64,000 nt of DNA from Lutibacter citreus (GCF_003260195.1 NZ_QEIH01000001.1:620001-684000); one strand, 5' to 3'. Positions 40,001-50,300 are shown, counted from the first letter of the stretch. The notes: generated by a model from the letters alone, not told the origin. Made by a program: numbers and translations.

Positions 40001-40517
40001 GAATAATCCCACCGTTTTGATTAGCACCTTCCCCTGTACCAGTAAACATTACTGAGTAAATTTCGCCAATGCCATTGGTTTGATCTGAATCTGTATCTGC
40101 GTAAGCATAAATACTGTCGCCATTTGTAGCTAATGAAAAGCTTTCAGTTGAAGAGGTATTAAAGATAGCAGTACCGCATGAGCCTCCTCCAGAACATGTA
40201 ACAGTAAATAGATTAGTTGTTTCTCCTGTTTCATCAATAAAAACAACAGTACCTTTACTAATAGTTGAAGTTGCTGTAAAAACAACAAGGCCTTCTCCAA
40301 TTGGCTGTTCATTAATTGTAAATTCGTTGTTAACAGCATCATATTCATTTGAAGTAAAATAGATGATTTCACCTGAAGGTAAATCTTCTGTTGCTACAAA
40401 CGAAAAGCCATCGGGAGTTATATGGTTTATACCAATAACTGCAACTTTTTGTGAAAAAACATTAGTTGTAACTATAAATAGAATAAGAAATAATGTAAAA
40501 AAAGTATTTTTTTTCAT
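34065..40517 (-). CDS. Giant T9SS surface adhesin (2150 aa): Ig-like, beta-propeller, HYR-like repeats
   Basis: 2150 residues. Order: signal peptide (1-23); an exported N-terminal domain (about 24-245); an Ig-like region (about 250-590) with paired repeats of the SDNITxxxTPTxTGxAEANSxVTI type; two PKD-like repeats ([16 protein letters not shown]); seven 56-residue FG-GAP-like repeats (about 792-1185) containing [13 protein letters not shown]; one more PKD-like repeat; nine contiguous 80-residue HYR-like repeats (about 1280-2008) with conserved DNC and F-D/N-C cysteines; a TSP3-like Ca-binding Asp-rich region ([18 protein letters not shown]); and a type B gliding-motility C-terminal domain ([15 protein letters not shown] to KGWVYINY). 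It should be secreted by T9SS and held at the cell surface, probably as an adhesin. It is followed by its PorP/SprF partner. The ligand is unknown; codon use and GC change sharply inside it. Confidence 0.93.
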   Translation of the reverse strand: MKKNTFFTLFLILFIVTTNVFSQKVAVIGINHITPDGFSFVATEDLPSGEIIYFTSNEYDAVNNEFTINEQPIGEGLVVFTATSTISKGTVVFIDETGETTNLFTVTCSGGGSCGTAIFNTSSTESFSLATNGDSIYAYADTDSDQTNGIGEIYSVMFTGTGEGANQNGGIIPSNENPTQGGNHPNAIVVDGFPDDGDILIGPDRVEYKFDPSTLRDAVSKASLENPTNYLWLQSNQDLSIVPFTNLNFPPAVTSIALTGAPAANASTVDFTVTFNESANNISTDDFQLTTTGTAGGTISSVSAASGSSITVTVGTIVGTGTIRLDLKSNTNITDDLGNGNGTNGFVSAYISGTTHTVDRDAPVAPTTPNITAASDTGLSTTDNITSDTTPTFIGIAEANSEVTITSSISGVVGTTTSNSSGNFLVASSTIPEGNHTITYTVVDTAGNNSPPSSGLIVIIDTTEPAAPSTPDLLAASDTGSSNSDNITNNNTPTLTGTAEANSIVTIISSLDGTLGTTVTNGAGAWDYTTSTLTEGTHIFTATATDVAGNNGVTGSGLSVTIDTTLPTAICKIYTLQLNATGNATLFATNIDDGSADNIGISTLSISNATFNCSSIGDNTVTLTVTDLAGNTNTCNSTVTVEDNISPAVTFTAPADLCIDEGVQTNLGGATAVGGVYLGPGVTDDGNGTTYSFDPTAAGVGTHTLTYTFTNANGCTNSASDDVEVFALPIVTFTSPADLCIDAGVQTNLGGGTTAGGVYLGPGVTDDGNGTTYSFNPAVAGVGVHTLTYTYENNLITQLGIDIDGEAAGDYNGYSVSLSSDGNTVAIGAPNNDGSGSNAGHVRIYKWNGTAWIQLGTDIDGEAVGDYSGQSVSLSSDGNTVAIGAVYNDGNGTSAGHVSIYKWNDTAWIQLGTDIDGEATGDYSGYSVSLSSDGNTVAIGARSNDGSGSNAGQVRIYQWNGAAWIQLGTDIDGEAASDQSGFSVSLSSDGNTVAIGAPNNNGNGLSAGHVRIYKWNGTAWAQLGTDIDGEAAGDYSGYSVSLSSDGNTVAIGARLNDGNGTDAGHVRIYQWNGAAWIQLGTDIDGEAAGNYSGSSVSISSDGNTVAIGAQSNDGSGSNAGQVRIYQWNGAAWAQLGTDIDGEAAGDYSGYKVSLSSDGNTVAIGAPNNDGNGADAGQVRIYNLPNGCSNSASDTIEVFALPTVTFTAPVSPYCPNTTSNNLGGGSPAGGIYSGPGVTDDGNGLTYTFDSSVSGEGDITITYTFTNTNGCTSSVSEDVTVEDNIPPTVVTQNITVQLDANGNVTITPAQINNGSTDNCIIASISLDKTTFTCEDTGENTVTLTVTDVNGNVATEDAIVSVKDNIPPTAICKNLTLELDENGEVKIAPKDIDNGSTDNCRALALGFKINNTQYFTEQTLDCSFIGENQIELIVRDGGGNKSSCFATVTVLETVAPTVITNNIAIELDADGVASIVVADIDNGSNDNCEIETLALDITEFDCSNIGENTVTLTATDINGNSTTATAIVTIEDNIAPTVITQNITVELDENGTRTISADQINNQSTDNCEIETWELDATTFDCANLGENVVTLTTTDTNGNSSTATAIVTVEDNTAPTVNTQNITVELDIKGTVTITADQINNGSTDNCEIETWELDVTTFDCANLGENIVTLTTTDTSGNSATATAIVTVEDNLAPTVITQNITVELDADGNATISVDAINNGSSDNCEIESLVLDTTTFDCTNIGENNVILTVTDVNGNSASADAIVTVEDNLAPTVITQNINVGLDADGIANIVVADIDNGSNDNCGIDVMSIDLSSFDCSSVGENIVTLSATDIHGNSANTSATVTIVDTVMPVASCVAPFALALDDTGSISITAADIDNGSSDNCEIASIEIDKDSFDCNDLGDNLVTLTVTDTSGNSTSCTTTITIEDATDPLVITQNISVELDSNGNATIAAQDIDDGSFDSCGIASISLDITTFNCPTLDEHTVTLTVTDNAGNSASEMAFVTFTSDDLDNDLIADSCDDDLDGDGIDNSIDNCPDVSNSNQADIDRNGIGDVCDEGELEIPKGFSPNGDGANDEFIIAGLHKYPNNSIQVYNRYGNMVYESKAYQNYWDGISSGKNRRLPAAPYFYVLSINGGSKIVKGWVYINY
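34500..36685 (-). repeat. Nine tandem 240-bp repeats (HYR-like stalk of giant 1)
   Basis: Coding repeats of exactly 240 bp (80 residues) in most units, for example the segment around the words [11 protein letters not shown] recurring at about 35181, 35421, 35661, 35901 and 36141. One unit (the second of the nine) is longer, with an insert [12 protein letters not shown]. Units 4-6 are almost identical at DNA level, pointing to recent homogenisation. Confidence 0.9.
36960..38140 (-). repeat. Seven tandem 168-bp repeats (beta-propeller blades of giant 1)
   Basis: The word TCACCGTCTATGTC starts at 37093, 37261, 37429, 37597, 37765, 37933 and 38101, an exact 168-bp period (56 residues) in seven copies. 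Copies are highly similar in DNA. Seven units fit one closed seven-bladed propeller of the FG-GAP/integrin-alpha type. Confidence 0.95.
39121..39420. other. GC-rich island inside the giant 1 gene
   Basis: By hand count 157 of 300 bases (52%) are G or C, against about 40% in the neighbouring part of the same gene (39541-39600) and roughly 30% in most of the window. It encodes part of the Ig-like repeats (about residues 367-466) and contains a C7 tract on the coding strand (39162-39168). Confidence 0.9.
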
Positions 40518-40527
40518 AATAATATTT

Positions 40528-41667
40528 TTATGTACAGATATAAGGATTTAGCCATCCTGTTAAAGGAGTTTCTTCAAATTCTTGATATAAACTTTCATTA
40601 TAAGGTGAATCTAAAGTTTCTATAACTGTGTTATGGTATGATGTTTTATGATATTCTAATTTTCGGAGTTTAAATTGTGTTAATTGAGATTCATTAAAAT
40701 TATTATATGTTAATTTACCTCTAGGGGTGGTAATAGTTTTTAATTTTAAATGTTTTGCAATTTTTAAAGGAATTCTACCATCAGTATTTATTGATTTTAT
40801 AATGGTTAACCCAACTTCAAAGCCTAATAAACTTATAATATTTGGCTTTTCTTGATATAATTTTTTATAGTTTTCTATAAAATTTTTCATTTCAAGAGAT
40901 TCTTCATCAAAAGCCCAAGATGCTAATGAGTATACATCTTCAATTTCATAATTTTTAGTATTAATGGTTTCATCCGCCATCAAAGGGATAGTTAAAAGGG
41001 GAATTTTTCCATTTAAACCTGATTTAGCGAATGCCTCAAAAACTTTTATCCCTTCTTTATAGCTAAATAAGCTAAATACTACATCAGGATTTGATTCTTC
41101 AATCCCTTTTATCATTGTTTCAAAAGTTTCAGATTTATAATCCATAGGGCTTACATATGTGTAAACTATGTTTCCGCCGTTTTCAGTAAATCCTTTTATA
41201 AAACTTTGAGATAAATGATAGCCTCCATCATATATAGAAATTGCTAAAGCTGCATTTTTTCCAAATTTTTTAGCAGCATATATGCCTGATTGATATGATG
41301 ATTGACATAAATTTAGCGTATGATGTAATACATATGAACTTAAATGTTCCTTTTTTAACATATGACCACCCAAATCTATATGTATGAGTGGTTTTTTATA
41401 AGAATTAAAAATATTTGTTAATTCTTTAAGATGGTTAATGCCACAAAAAGAGATTGTTAAATCTACATTTTCTTGTAAAATCATTTTTTCAGCGATTCTT
41501 AATAAAGAATCATTTGTAGCGTTACCAATACCTTCAATAATTAAATTCGGAAAAATATTGTTATTATTAGTACTGTTTAAAACTTGCTTTAAACCGTTTA
41601 AAAAGTCTAAAGCAAGGGATGGGAACATATCTGACCTTGGTAATAAAAGTGCAATTTTATAGCTCAT
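40528..41667 (-). CDS. Type-1 substrate-binding-fold protein without signal peptide
   Basis: 379 residues resembling the Leu/Ile/Val-binding (type 1 periplasmic-binding) fold. The start [86 protein letters not shown] and [14 protein letters not shown] follow the order seen in ABC-transporter receptor proteins. Unlike those, it has no signal peptide or lipobox: the first beta strand begins at residue 3. There is no permease or ATPase next to it. It lies 1 bp after the tail-collar gene and 10 bp before the giant gene, so it is co-translated with them. I infer a soluble ligand-sensing or chaperone-like role; the ligand is unknown. Confidence 0.75.
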   Translation of the reverse strand: MSYKIALLLPRSDMFPSLALDFLNGLKQVLNSTNNNNIFPNLIIEGIGNATNDSLLRIAEKMILQENVDLTISFCGINHLKELTNIFNSYKKPLIHIDLGGHMLKKEHLSSYVLHHTLNLCQSSYQSGIYAAKKFGKNAALAISIYDGGYHLSQSFIKGFTENGGNIVYTYVSPMDYKSETFETMIKGIEESNPDVVFSLFSYKEGIKVFEAFAKSGLNGKIPLLTIPLMADETINTKNYEIEDVYSLASWAFDEESLEMKNFIENYKKLYQEKPNIISLLGFEVGLTIIKSINTDGRIPLKIAKHLKLKTITTPRGKLTYNNFNESQLTQFKLRKLEYHKTSYHNTVIETLDSPYNESLYQEFEETPLTGWLNPYICT

Positions 41668-41668
41668 T

Positions 41669-42184
41669 TTAACTTCTAGATGGGTAAATTCCGATCAAAG
41701 CAATACAAATATTTATACCCAAATATGGACTTCTTGTACTGAAAGCCTGTTGACCTCCTGTATTACCAACTGTAACTCCTGCTAATTGGCTACCTGAAGC
41801 TTCTTCATTAAACCCTCCAGGATTATTTGCTATAAAACGTGTTGACGAAGCTTCTGATCCAAGGCTTGAGCTGGTAGCAACTGTAACAGTATGTGTATGT
41901 GATGGTAAATTAGAAATATTAAGGGTCATATTCTCTCTTCCCCCTCTTTCTCCAATTCTAATTCCGCTTAACTCAGTACCAGGAAGACCTATATGTACCA
42001 TAGATCTACCTCTTAAATCTGGTAAAGCAAAAGTTGTTCGTCCATCACCACCATAGGTGGTAGCTAAAAGTGCAAATAGTGAGGTGTTAGAGGAAATGGC
42101 GATAATTTGTCCATTACATTGCGCCCAACCTCTTGGTGCAAAATTAAATCCGAATGCTTGTATTTGTCCTATAAATGGTTCCAT
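41669..42184 (-). CDS. Phage tail-collar / microcystin-dependent-protein (MdpB)-like protein
   Basis: 171 residues from ATG 42184 (MEPFIGQIQAFGFNFAPRGWAQCNGQ); the longer frame from 42307 overlaps the previous gene and lacks family similarity. It matches the tail-collar pattern: G.I..FGFNFAPRGWA.C.GQ, TSLFALLATTYGGDGRTTFALPDLRGR and NISNLPSHTHTVTV. Free-standing MdpB-like proteins of this kind occur in many non-phage bacterial gene clusters. No signal peptide is seen. There are no other phage genes nearby, so it is not a prophage remnant. It sits 29 bp after the intradiol-fold gene and 1 bp before the binding-fold gene. Confidence 0.9.
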   Translation of the reverse strand: MEPFIGQIQAFGFNFAPRGWAQCNGQIIAISSNTSLFALLATTYGGDGRTTFALPDLRGRSMVHIGLPGTELSGIRIGERGGRENMTLNISNLPSHTHTVTVATSSSLGSEASSTRFIANNPGGFNEEASGSQLAGVTVGNTGGQQAFSTRSPYLGINICIALIGIYPSRS

Positions 42185-42213
42185 AATAATAAATATTTTT
42201 AAGTTTATGTTAA

Positions 42214-42768
42214 TTAGATTGATATGTTGAATTGCACTGTAGAGAAATTTGAAGCTCCCTCTTTTAGTGGAAATAATTTTTCTTTTAACTGATAATTTTC
42301 CTCCCAATGCTTTCCTGTAATATGAGCTCCAAAATCGTTTACTAATAATTCGGTAAAATAAGTTTTTGAATTATTTGAAACTTTAAAATAAATTCTAGAC
42401 ATTTTACCTGTTTCTTTATTAGGAAAGTCGGTAACAAAATTATATTCACCCTTATTATTGGTTTTTAAAATAGCTTGGTGTTTGTATTTATTAGAATTAG
42501 GTGATAAATGCCAAACTTCAACAGAAGTATTTGATAATGGGAAAGTTCCGGTTTTATCAAATATTATACCTTCAACAGATAAATGCTTACCATATATTGA
42601 AGATGTTCTTAAATCAGAAGTTTCTTCGGCATAAGGATTGTACCCTTCAAACGGGCAGGCTTCTTTAGTAAAAGCATTTATAGCAGATGTTGAAGAAAAT
42701 AATGCGATTCCAGTTGTTACCATTGCAGTATTTCGCAAAAATAACCTTCTTGAGGAGTTATGATTCAT
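42214..42768 (-). CDS. Tat-exported intradiol-dioxygenase-fold protein lacking iron ligands
   Basis: 184 residues. A twin-arginine signal (SSRRLFLRNTAMVTTGIALF) is followed by KEACPFEGYNPY and a beta-sandwich resembling intradiol ring-cleavage dioxygenases: VEGIIFDKTGTFPLSNTSVEVWHLSPNSNKY... and NKGEYNFVTDFPNK. Real enzymes bind Fe(III) with two Tyr and two His. Here the first Tyr position (NKYKHQ) is kept, but the PGPYPW Tyr is missing and the HIHF pair is RIYF. It is therefore probably not a dioxygenase but a binding or structural protein exported folded. It is the first gene of the five-gene operon that ends in the giant adhesin and PorP/SprF. Confidence 0.8.
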   Translation of the reverse strand: MNHNSSRRLFLRNTAMVTTGIALFSSTSAINAFTKEACPFEGYNPYAEETSDLRTSSIYGKHLSVEGIIFDKTGTFPLSNTSVEVWHLSPNSNKYKHQAILKTNNKGEYNFVTDFPNKETGKMSRIYFKVSNNSKTYFTELLVNDFGAHITGKHWEENYQLKEKLFPLKEGASNFSTVQFNISI

Positions 42769-43016
42769 TTTAAAGTTAGTTTAGTTATGGTTATAAACAT
42801 ATATAAAACATCTCTATAAATGTTAATATTTCAATATAATATAATAAAATATATGAAATACAAGGTAAATAGTGTAAAATATTAAGTATTTGACATTCTT
42901 GTATTTGAGCTATATTACTTTATAATTCATTTTTTTATGAAAATTAATATAAGTTATATTGCTATTTTTTCCTTTATACAATTTGTAAAAATAGTTTAGG
43001 CAGTTTTATGAAACAA

Positions 43017-43054
43017 TACGTGGTACCACGTAATTTTATACGTAGTACCACGTA
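43017..43054. promoter_or_regulatory. Tandem palindrome pair, possible operator
   Basis: TACGTGGTACCACGTA (43017-43032) is a perfect 16-bp palindrome. It is followed after 6 bp by TACGTAGTACCACGTA (43039-43054), the same site with one change. The repeat distance is 22 bp, two helical turns, which suits two dimers binding on one face. It is GC-rich against very AT-rich surroundings and lies about 250 bp upstream of the intradiol-fold gene. Confidence 0.5.
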
Positions 43055-43152
43055 GTTTATTTTGGGATATTAAATAGAGAGTAAAATATTTTTAAAACAG
43101 CATATTAATACATTGGTGTTATGAGTGTGCTATATGTTTTGATAAAATTTAT

Positions 43153-43330
43153 TTAGAATATTTGTTTTTCATCTAGAGAAGAGATGGTTTCTTTTAGTAT
43201 TATTTTCCCCATATTTAGAATAAATGAAAGCTTGTGAAAACCATTGTTGTAATTTGATAAACCTTAAGCTATTGTTCAATAGCTATACCCAACTTTTAAA
43301 TTATGTGTAAAACTAAATTTAAAAGAGAAA
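43153..43330 (-). pseudogene. Decayed porP/sprF C-terminal fragment
   Basis: Reading the minus strand gives HNLKVGYSY*TIA*GLSNY then NNGFHKLSFILNMGK, which aligns with copy 1 (DNLKIGYSYDAVTSKLSNY then NNGSHEFSIILNLGG). Two in-frame stops interrupt it. The frame continues to a natural-looking end (TISSLDEKQIF, stop at 43153-43155). It is closer to copy 1 than to the adjacent copy 2. No matching N-terminal part is present upstream, where the terminator of copy 2 lies. Confidence 0.8.
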
Positions 43331-43366
43331 CAACATTATAGGTAAAATTAAAACTTGTAAAAATAA

Positions 43367-43400
43367 AAAATCTCAGAAAGTTAAACTCTCTGAGATTTTA
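43367..43400 (-). terminator. Terminator of porP/sprF copy 2
   Basis: AAAATCTCAG / CTGAGATTTT stem with a 13-nt loop, 40 bp after the stop codon of copy 2; T-run on the minus strand. Confidence 0.75.
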
Positions 43401-43439
43401 AATTATTGTTATAAAAGCTATAACATTTTTTTATTTGTA

Positions 43440-44363
43440 CTACCAATTAAATGGTACTTTAGGTTTTTTAAATTTAGAAGAAGATTTATTTAAGTTAACT
43501 ATTATACTTAATTCGTGAGCACCACTAGTATAGTTTCCTATATTTTGCGTAGAACTATCATAAGTGTAACCTAATTTTAAATATTCATTTAATCTAATTT
43601 GAAATAAGCCTGAAATAGATTCATCAAATCTATGAGAAATTCCAATTTCTAATAAGTTATTCCATAAAAAACTTGCTGAAACATCTGTTGTTAGCGGAGC
43701 TCCATTTACTGCTCTTATTAAAAATGAAGGTCTTAATTGAAATTCTTTACTTAAATCAAAAACATAACCAGAAGACAGATAAGCCACTATATTTTTATTT
43801 GCAGAAGTGACTACATTCCGTTTTTCATAACGTGTTGATTCAAGTAGATTTATTGTAGATAAACTTACATAGAACTTATCTGAATAATAAAATGCTCCAA
43901 CTCCAATGTTGGGGTTAGTTTGATTTATGTTTTCATTTAAAAGAGGATCATTAAATATTTCTAATTCTAATAAATCAATATTTAAAAAACTAGCTCCTGC
44001 TTTTATCCCGAATGCTAAAGTAGATTTTTCTGAAACTTTTAAAGCATATGAAAAATCAGCATAAATGTGCTTTTCACTTAAAACAAAAACCTTGTCATTT
44101 ACAATTGATAAACCTAACCCTACATTTTTTCCGGTTGCTCCATGTACAGATATAGCTTCAGTTTTAGGGGCCCCATCTTCTCCTGCCCATTGACTTCTAA
44201 TACTTGCTGTAGCTGTAAAATAACCATGACTACCAGCGTAAGCAGGATTTATTAAACTAAAATTATTATAGTATTGAGTATAAAGAGGGTCTTGTTGAGA
44301 AAACCCATTAAAACTATTTAATATTAGTATTATTATACATATATATTGTGATATAATTTTCAT
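43440..44363 (-). CDS. PorP/SprF-family outer-membrane protein, copy 2
   Basis: 307 residues. Signal peptide MKIISQYICIIILILNSFNGFSQ, then QDPLYTQYYNNFSLINPAYAGSHG, nearly identical to copy 1, and the same blocks (RSQWAGEDGAPKTEAISVHG, NVGLGLSIVNDKVFVL, NPNIGVGAFYYSDKFYVSLS, GYTYDSSTQNIGNY). It starts 11 bp after the 2020-aa giant gene, the same spacing as in the first pair. It should serve that giant as T9SS type B partner at the outer membrane. It ends at a hairpin terminator. Confidence 0.93.
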   Translation of the reverse strand: MKIISQYICIIILILNSFNGFSQQDPLYTQYYNNFSLINPAYAGSHGYFTATASIRSQWAGEDGAPKTEAISVHGATGKNVGLGLSIVNDKVFVLSEKHIYADFSYALKVSEKSTLAFGIKAGASFLNIDLLELEIFNDPLLNENINQTNPNIGVGAFYYSDKFYVSLSTINLLESTRYEKRNVVTSANKNIVAYLSSGYVFDLSKEFQLRPSFLIRAVNGAPLTTDVSASFLWNNLLEIGISHRFDESISGLFQIRLNEYLKLGYTYDSSTQNIGNYTSGAHELSIIVNLNKSSSKFKKPKVPFNW

Positions 44364-44374
44364 TTATCTTTTTT

Positions 44375-47300
44375 TTAATAGTTTATATAAATCCAACCTT
44401 TGTAAATAAGTTGATTTTTAATAGTTAAGACATAGAAATACGCGCCCACAGGTACCTTTTCATTATTTCCAATTACATTAGCTCCTTGAGCAACACCGTT
44501 CCAATGGTTTTGGTAATTAGTATCTCCATAAACTTTGTTTCCCCAGCGGTTATAAATCTCTAATTTATTACCAGGATAATTATGTAATCCTTCAATAAAT
44601 AAATCATCATTTATTCCATCATTATTTGGTGAAAAACTTCGTGGTACATATAATTTACCTTGGCAAGCATCTCCAATACCATTTCCATCTATATCTGCCT
44701 GGTCTGCATTGTGGCTTGTGTTACAATTATCTATATCATTGTTAACACCATCTCCATCTACATCATCATCACAGGCATCTGCAATTCCATCTAAATCAAG
44801 GTCAGGAGCAGTAAAAGTTATTATTGCTTTTTCTGAACTACTATTACCTGCTTTATCTAAAACTGTAAGAGTTACAACTTGTTCGCCTATTAAAGGACAG
44901 TTAAAAGTTGTTTTATCTAAATTAATTGAGTCAATACCGCATTCATCAAAACTACCATCATTAATATCTTCAGAAGTAATTGAAGCACTTCCAGAGGAAT
45001 TTAATTCAATGGTAAGATCTTTTGTTATAACAATAGGTGAAGTATTATCTTTAATAGTAACTGTTGTAGTACAAGTAGATTTATTTCCACTCATATCAAT
45101 AACTGTTAAGGTAACTGTGTTTTCACCAATATTTGAACAATCGAATAATGTTTTATCAATAGAGGTTGATTTAATGGTACAATTGTCGCTACTATTGTTA
45201 TTAATATCAGTTATTGAAATTGAAGCATTTCCAGTTTCATCTAAAACTAAATCAAAAGGAACAGTGCAATTTGCTACTGGAGCTATAATATCTTTAATAG
45301 TTACAGTTGCTTTGGTACTAGTTTTATTTCCATTTACATCTGTAATAGTAAGTGTAACAATATTTTCTCCAATATTTGAACAGTCAAAAGAATCTTTATC
45401 AATAACTGAAGAAGCAATACTACAATTGTCACTAGATCCATTATCAATGTCATTTACAGAAATGGTTGCTTTTTCATTTGCATCCAATTCAACTGTAATG
45501 TTTTTAGCTAACGCTATAGGAGCAATATCATCTATAATTGTAATAATAGAAACACCTGTAGATTTATTTCCACTCTTGTCCGTTACAGTTAGTGTTACAT
45601 TATTTTTACCAATATTACTACAATCAAAAGAGTTATAATCAATAACCATAGATTCAATAGCACAATTATCTGAAGAACCATTATCAACATCTGTAGGTGT
45701 TATAGTAACCTTTCCTTCAGAGTTTAGTTTCAGATTTAAATCTTTAGTTTTTACAATTGGTGCAGTTGTTTCTTTAACGGTAACTGTTGCATTTTTACTA
45801 GCGCTATTTCCGTTCACATCTAAAACAGTAAGATTCACTATATTTTCACCTATATTAGAACAGTTAAAGGAAGTTTTATCTAAGTTTAAAGATTTTATGT
45901 TACAGTTGTCAGTTGAACCATTATTAATATCAGTAATTGAGATTGAAGCTTTTCCTTCAAGGTTTAATTGAACAGAAACATTTTTAGTTAAAACAATAGG
46001 TTTTAGAATGTCTTTAACAGTTACAATTGCATTTTTAGTAGCTTTATTTCCGTTTACATCCGTAACAATTAAAGTAACTTTATTTTCTCCAATATTAGAA
46101 CAGTCAAAAGATGTTTTATCTAAAACAATAGATGCTATTTCACAATTATCATTTGATCCATTATCAATTTGTTCAGCTGTAATTTCAGCAGTTCCATTTT
46201 CATTTAATTGAATAGAAATATCTTGAGTTAATACTTCGGGTTTTATTGTTTCATTAATAGTAACAATAGCTTCTTTTTCAGAAACGTTTCCATTAACATC
46301 GGTAACTGTTAATATTACAGTATTTTCACCAATATTAGTACAATTAAAAGATGTTTTATCTAAACTAATAGATTCAATACCGCAATTATCACTTGAACCA
46401 TTTTCTATATCATTTGCTGAAATAGAAGCTTTTCCATCTTCGTTTAATAATACATCAATATTTTTGGTAACAACTATTGGGGCAATTTTATCTACAATAG
46501 TTAAAGTTGTAAAACAACTTGTTCTATTGTTTCCTCTATCTTTAACAATAAACTCAACATCTTTGGTTCCAATATCTTCACAAGTAAATTTATTATCTAA
46601 ATAATTAAGTCGATAATTAATCTTTGTAGCCATTATTGAAATTCCGCAATTATCAGTTGATCCATTGTCAAAATCTTTAGCTGCAACAGTAACTTCTCCA
46701 TTTTCATCTAATTCAACAGTTAAAGCCTTGCAGATAGCAACAGGAGCAATTAAATCTCTAACTGTTACAATAGATTCACAAGAATCTGTGTTTCCACTTA
46801 AGTCGGTTACAGTTAAAGTAACAACATGTTCACCTATTTCACTGCAATTAAAAGAGGTTTTGGATGCTGTAATAGAAGCAATACCACAATTGTCAGTTGA
46901 ATCATTGTTAATCATATCAGCTGTTATATTCGCAATATTTTGAGAATTAAGATTTACAAATATATCTTTGCAAATTGCCTTTGGATCTTCTTTGTCCTTA
47001 TTTTCAACTACTATTTCTTTAACAAAGTTACTAGTACAGGTTCCGCCAGCAGGATCTGATACTGTTAAGGATACATTATAAGTTTCAAAAGAAGCGTATG
47101 TATGTGTTGGATTTTTTTCAGTAGAAGTATTACCATCTCCAAAATCCCAACTCCAAGAGGTTGCTCCAACAGATTTATTTTCAAAAATTACTTTTTTATA
47201 ATCAGGGCATTCAGCAATAGAAGTAAATGAAGCTTTTAGATTTTTAATTTCAATTAAATTTTCTACTTTTTTCTCAGAAGTACATCCATTTATATTAGCC

Positions 47301-50300
47301 GTTAAGGTAACATCAAATTTTCCATCGGCAGTATAGGTGTGTGTTGGACTTTCTTCAGTAGAAGTTTTACCATCTCCAAAGTCCCATTGCCAGCTATCGC
47401 TCAAACTGGAATTTAAAGAAGTATTGTTGAATTTAACCGTGTTTGGTCCGCAAGCAAAGGAATAATTACTAGTAAAATTAGCTTCCGTTTTAAGTACTGT
47501 AACTGTTGCGTTACAATTACTTTCGTTGCCATAATTGTCCGTAACTGTTAGGATTACTGTATTTGCACCAATATTATCACAAGTAAATGCAGTTTTGCTA
47601 GCACTTAAAGTTACCGTACTATTATCACAACTTTGGGATTCATTATTTATCATTTCTGCTGTGATAGTTGCATTTCCTGTACTATCTAAATATATAGAAA
47701 TAGGTTTACAACTAGCAGTTGGTAAAACAGGGCCACCATCAGCAATTGCTGTCCAATTATGCCCTGAGGCAGATAATAAATTAGCACGAGCTCTTGCTCC
47801 AGCACAATACTTGCTATTTCCACCATAAAAAGTAACATTAGGTTGTAAACTGAGTGAATTATTCCAACCTATTAATAGAGCATCGTAATTATTAGTTGAA
47901 AGTGTAACACCTTTAAACATTTCAGTCATGTCATTTACAGAGCCTACATTCCAACTTCCAATATTTTGATCGAATGATGATGCAGCATAAAACATTGAAA
48001 TCATATTAGTTGCATTTTCAACATTCCATGCACTTAAATCTTGATTGAACGATGAATTATAGTTAAACATTGCTTGAAAGTTTTCTCCACTTTCAACATT
48101 CCAATTACTTATATTTGAATTAAATTTACCTCTATTGCTAAACATATAGGAGAAAAATTTCACTTTACCTACGTCCCAATTACTAATGTCTGGATTAAAG
48201 TTGCTAATGAAACCATTAGCAACCAAGTTTGTATTGTATGAAAAAAGAGATCCCATATGTACAACATTACTTACATCCCAATTATTAAATGCAGGGTTTA
48301 TATTTTCTAAATTAGGGGTGTCTTGGAAGGCACTATTCATATACATTTTTTCTACACTAGATAAAATTGGCACATCGGTTGCAATAATGCTAATTAAATT
48401 TAAACAACCTTTAAAGCTTTTGGCGAAAGATTTCCATTGAATAGTTCCCCATTGATCAATGCTTATCAACTTGTCTTTAGAAGCTGCATTACCATTAAAA
48501 TAAATTCTAGGAAAATCTCCACTTATTTTAATTGTATGAGTACCAGGCATAACATATTCATGAGTAGCATCTCCGTTATAGGGACCATTTACTGTTAATC
48601 CTCCTTCTCCCCAATCAACATAATAATTATATCCAGTACCAAAAGTTGGTATAGTAATTGACTCGTTTGCCGAAGTTGTTTTCCAGGTAGTGTTAAAAGA
48701 GGATGTAGAGCAATCTGTTCCTTTATCATTAATTACTTTTCCCCAAGCGGTTTCTAATGCTTGTCTAGCAGTTAAAGAATTACAATATTTGCTATCACCA
48801 AATTTTGGACTTGTTGCTAATGATGGTAATTCTGCAATCCAACTACTCCAACCATTTAGTAAGGCGTCATAATTTGCAACAGAAAGCTTTGAAGAAATAC
48901 CAGGTGTAGAACTGTTGAAAAAGTTTTGAAGATTAGTTACTTTTCTAATGTCCCATTTTGAAAGATTTTGATCAAAAGCGATTGCATCACCAAACATTCC
49001 AGCCAAATCAAAAGCATTTCCAATATCCCAATTTCCTATATCTTGATTAAATACAGGGTTTTTTGAAAACATATATGTGAATTTCTTAGCATTAGAAACA
49101 TCCCATTTATCAATGTTACCATTAAATTTAGTATTGGAAAATACATTCCCAAAATCTTCAATTGTACTTACATCCCAATTATTTAATTCATTAGTAATTC
49201 CACTTAAATCGGTTCTTATGAATACTTTTTTAAGGGTGATTGCATTTTTCAAATTTGGGGATTCTAAATCATGTATGTATTTTAAATTACTACAATTTTC
49301 AAAACTACTAGCCATAGAACTCCAAGGCATTGTTCCCCATTGTTCAATTGAAATTAGTTTTGTATTACTAGCTGAATTTTTTAGAATAACACTGGTAATT
49401 TCACCTGAAATTTCAATAGTAATATTTCCTTTTTCAGCAGTAACAGTAGAAGTATGACTTCCTGAATAGGTGTGAGAAGCTGTTCCACTTTGATTGGTTT
49501 GAATAAAGCCGTCTCCCCAATCTATGGAATATCCAGATCCCGTTATAGGAATAATAATTTTATCTCCTGTATCTACTGTCCAAGTAGTTATAAATGGAGT
49601 TTCAATAACAGGGCAGTTTTTACCTGCATCGGTTATATTCCAAAGATAAGTATTCTCAATTAGTTGTTTGGCAGTTTCTGCTTCATCACTACAATATTCA
49701 CTATTACCAGAATTAAAATCAAGGCCAGTTGGTAGAACATTTGTACTCCAGCCAATTAATAATTTTTCATAGTTTTCAATTGATAGTTTAGAATTTCTAA
49801 AAAAACTCTGAACGTTTACTGCACTTGCTATATTCCAATTACTAATATCCGCATCAAAACCCGAGTCAGCAAACATCAAATCAAGTCGTTTACTTTCAGA
49901 AACATCCCAATTATTTATAGCTGGGTTTACATAAGTTAATTTTGTAAATCTAAAAGCATAACCTATCCATTCTGCTTTTGTATTGTCAAAAGAATTCTCA
50001 TTATATTTTGTTGTTAAATTTGGGGCATCTGAAGCATTAATTGCCTCAAGATTGGTGCACCCTTGAAAAGCTTTCCAAAAAGATTTCCAGTTTATATCTC
50101 CCCATTGCTCTATACTAATTATTTTGTTTTTATTTAAAGAGGCATCTGTATCTGAATTTCCATTAAAATAAATTCGAGGAAAGTTGTCTGATATTTTCAC
50201 GGTGTAGGTGCCTGCATTTGTATAAGAGTGATTTGCATCACCTGAAACCCCAGTTTCATTTGGTGATCCATCACCCCAATTAACAGTGTAAGAATATACA

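Larger units (their letters stand above)
42769..43439. other. Intergenic region between the two adhesin clusters
   Basis: 671 bp without an intact gene. From left to right: AT-rich sequence without a recognisable -7 element, a pair of 16-bp palindromes (43017-43054), the decayed porP/sprF fragment (43153-43330), and the terminator of the second porP/sprF gene (43367-43400). The promoter of the five-gene operon is expected in the first part, but I could not identify it. Confidence 0.6.

Noticed and set aside
41669..42307. Tail-collar protein could mean a prophage
   Set aside because: No capsid, portal, tail tube, integrase or lysis gene is visible in the window, and the gene is in a tight operon with secretion-related genes.
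42185..42307. Longer tail-collar frame from 42307
   Set aside because: The extra 41 residues overlap the upstream gene, are basic and AT-driven, and precede the true conserved start MEPFIGQIQAFG.
42880..42925. TTGACA followed by TATATT upstream of nothing on the plus strand
   Set aside because: This E. coli-type promoter pattern has a 15-bp spacer, is not the form used by Bacteroidota, and no plus-strand gene follows.
43017..43054. Palindrome pair as an insertion-sequence end or attachment site
   Set aside because: No transposase or integrase is nearby, no target duplication was seen, and the spacing suits protein binding better; kept only as a possible operator.
44709..45638. 309-codon plus-strand open frame opposite giant 2
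   Set aside because: Antisense to nine repeats of a clearly coding protein; hydrophobic low-complexity translation, no promoter element.
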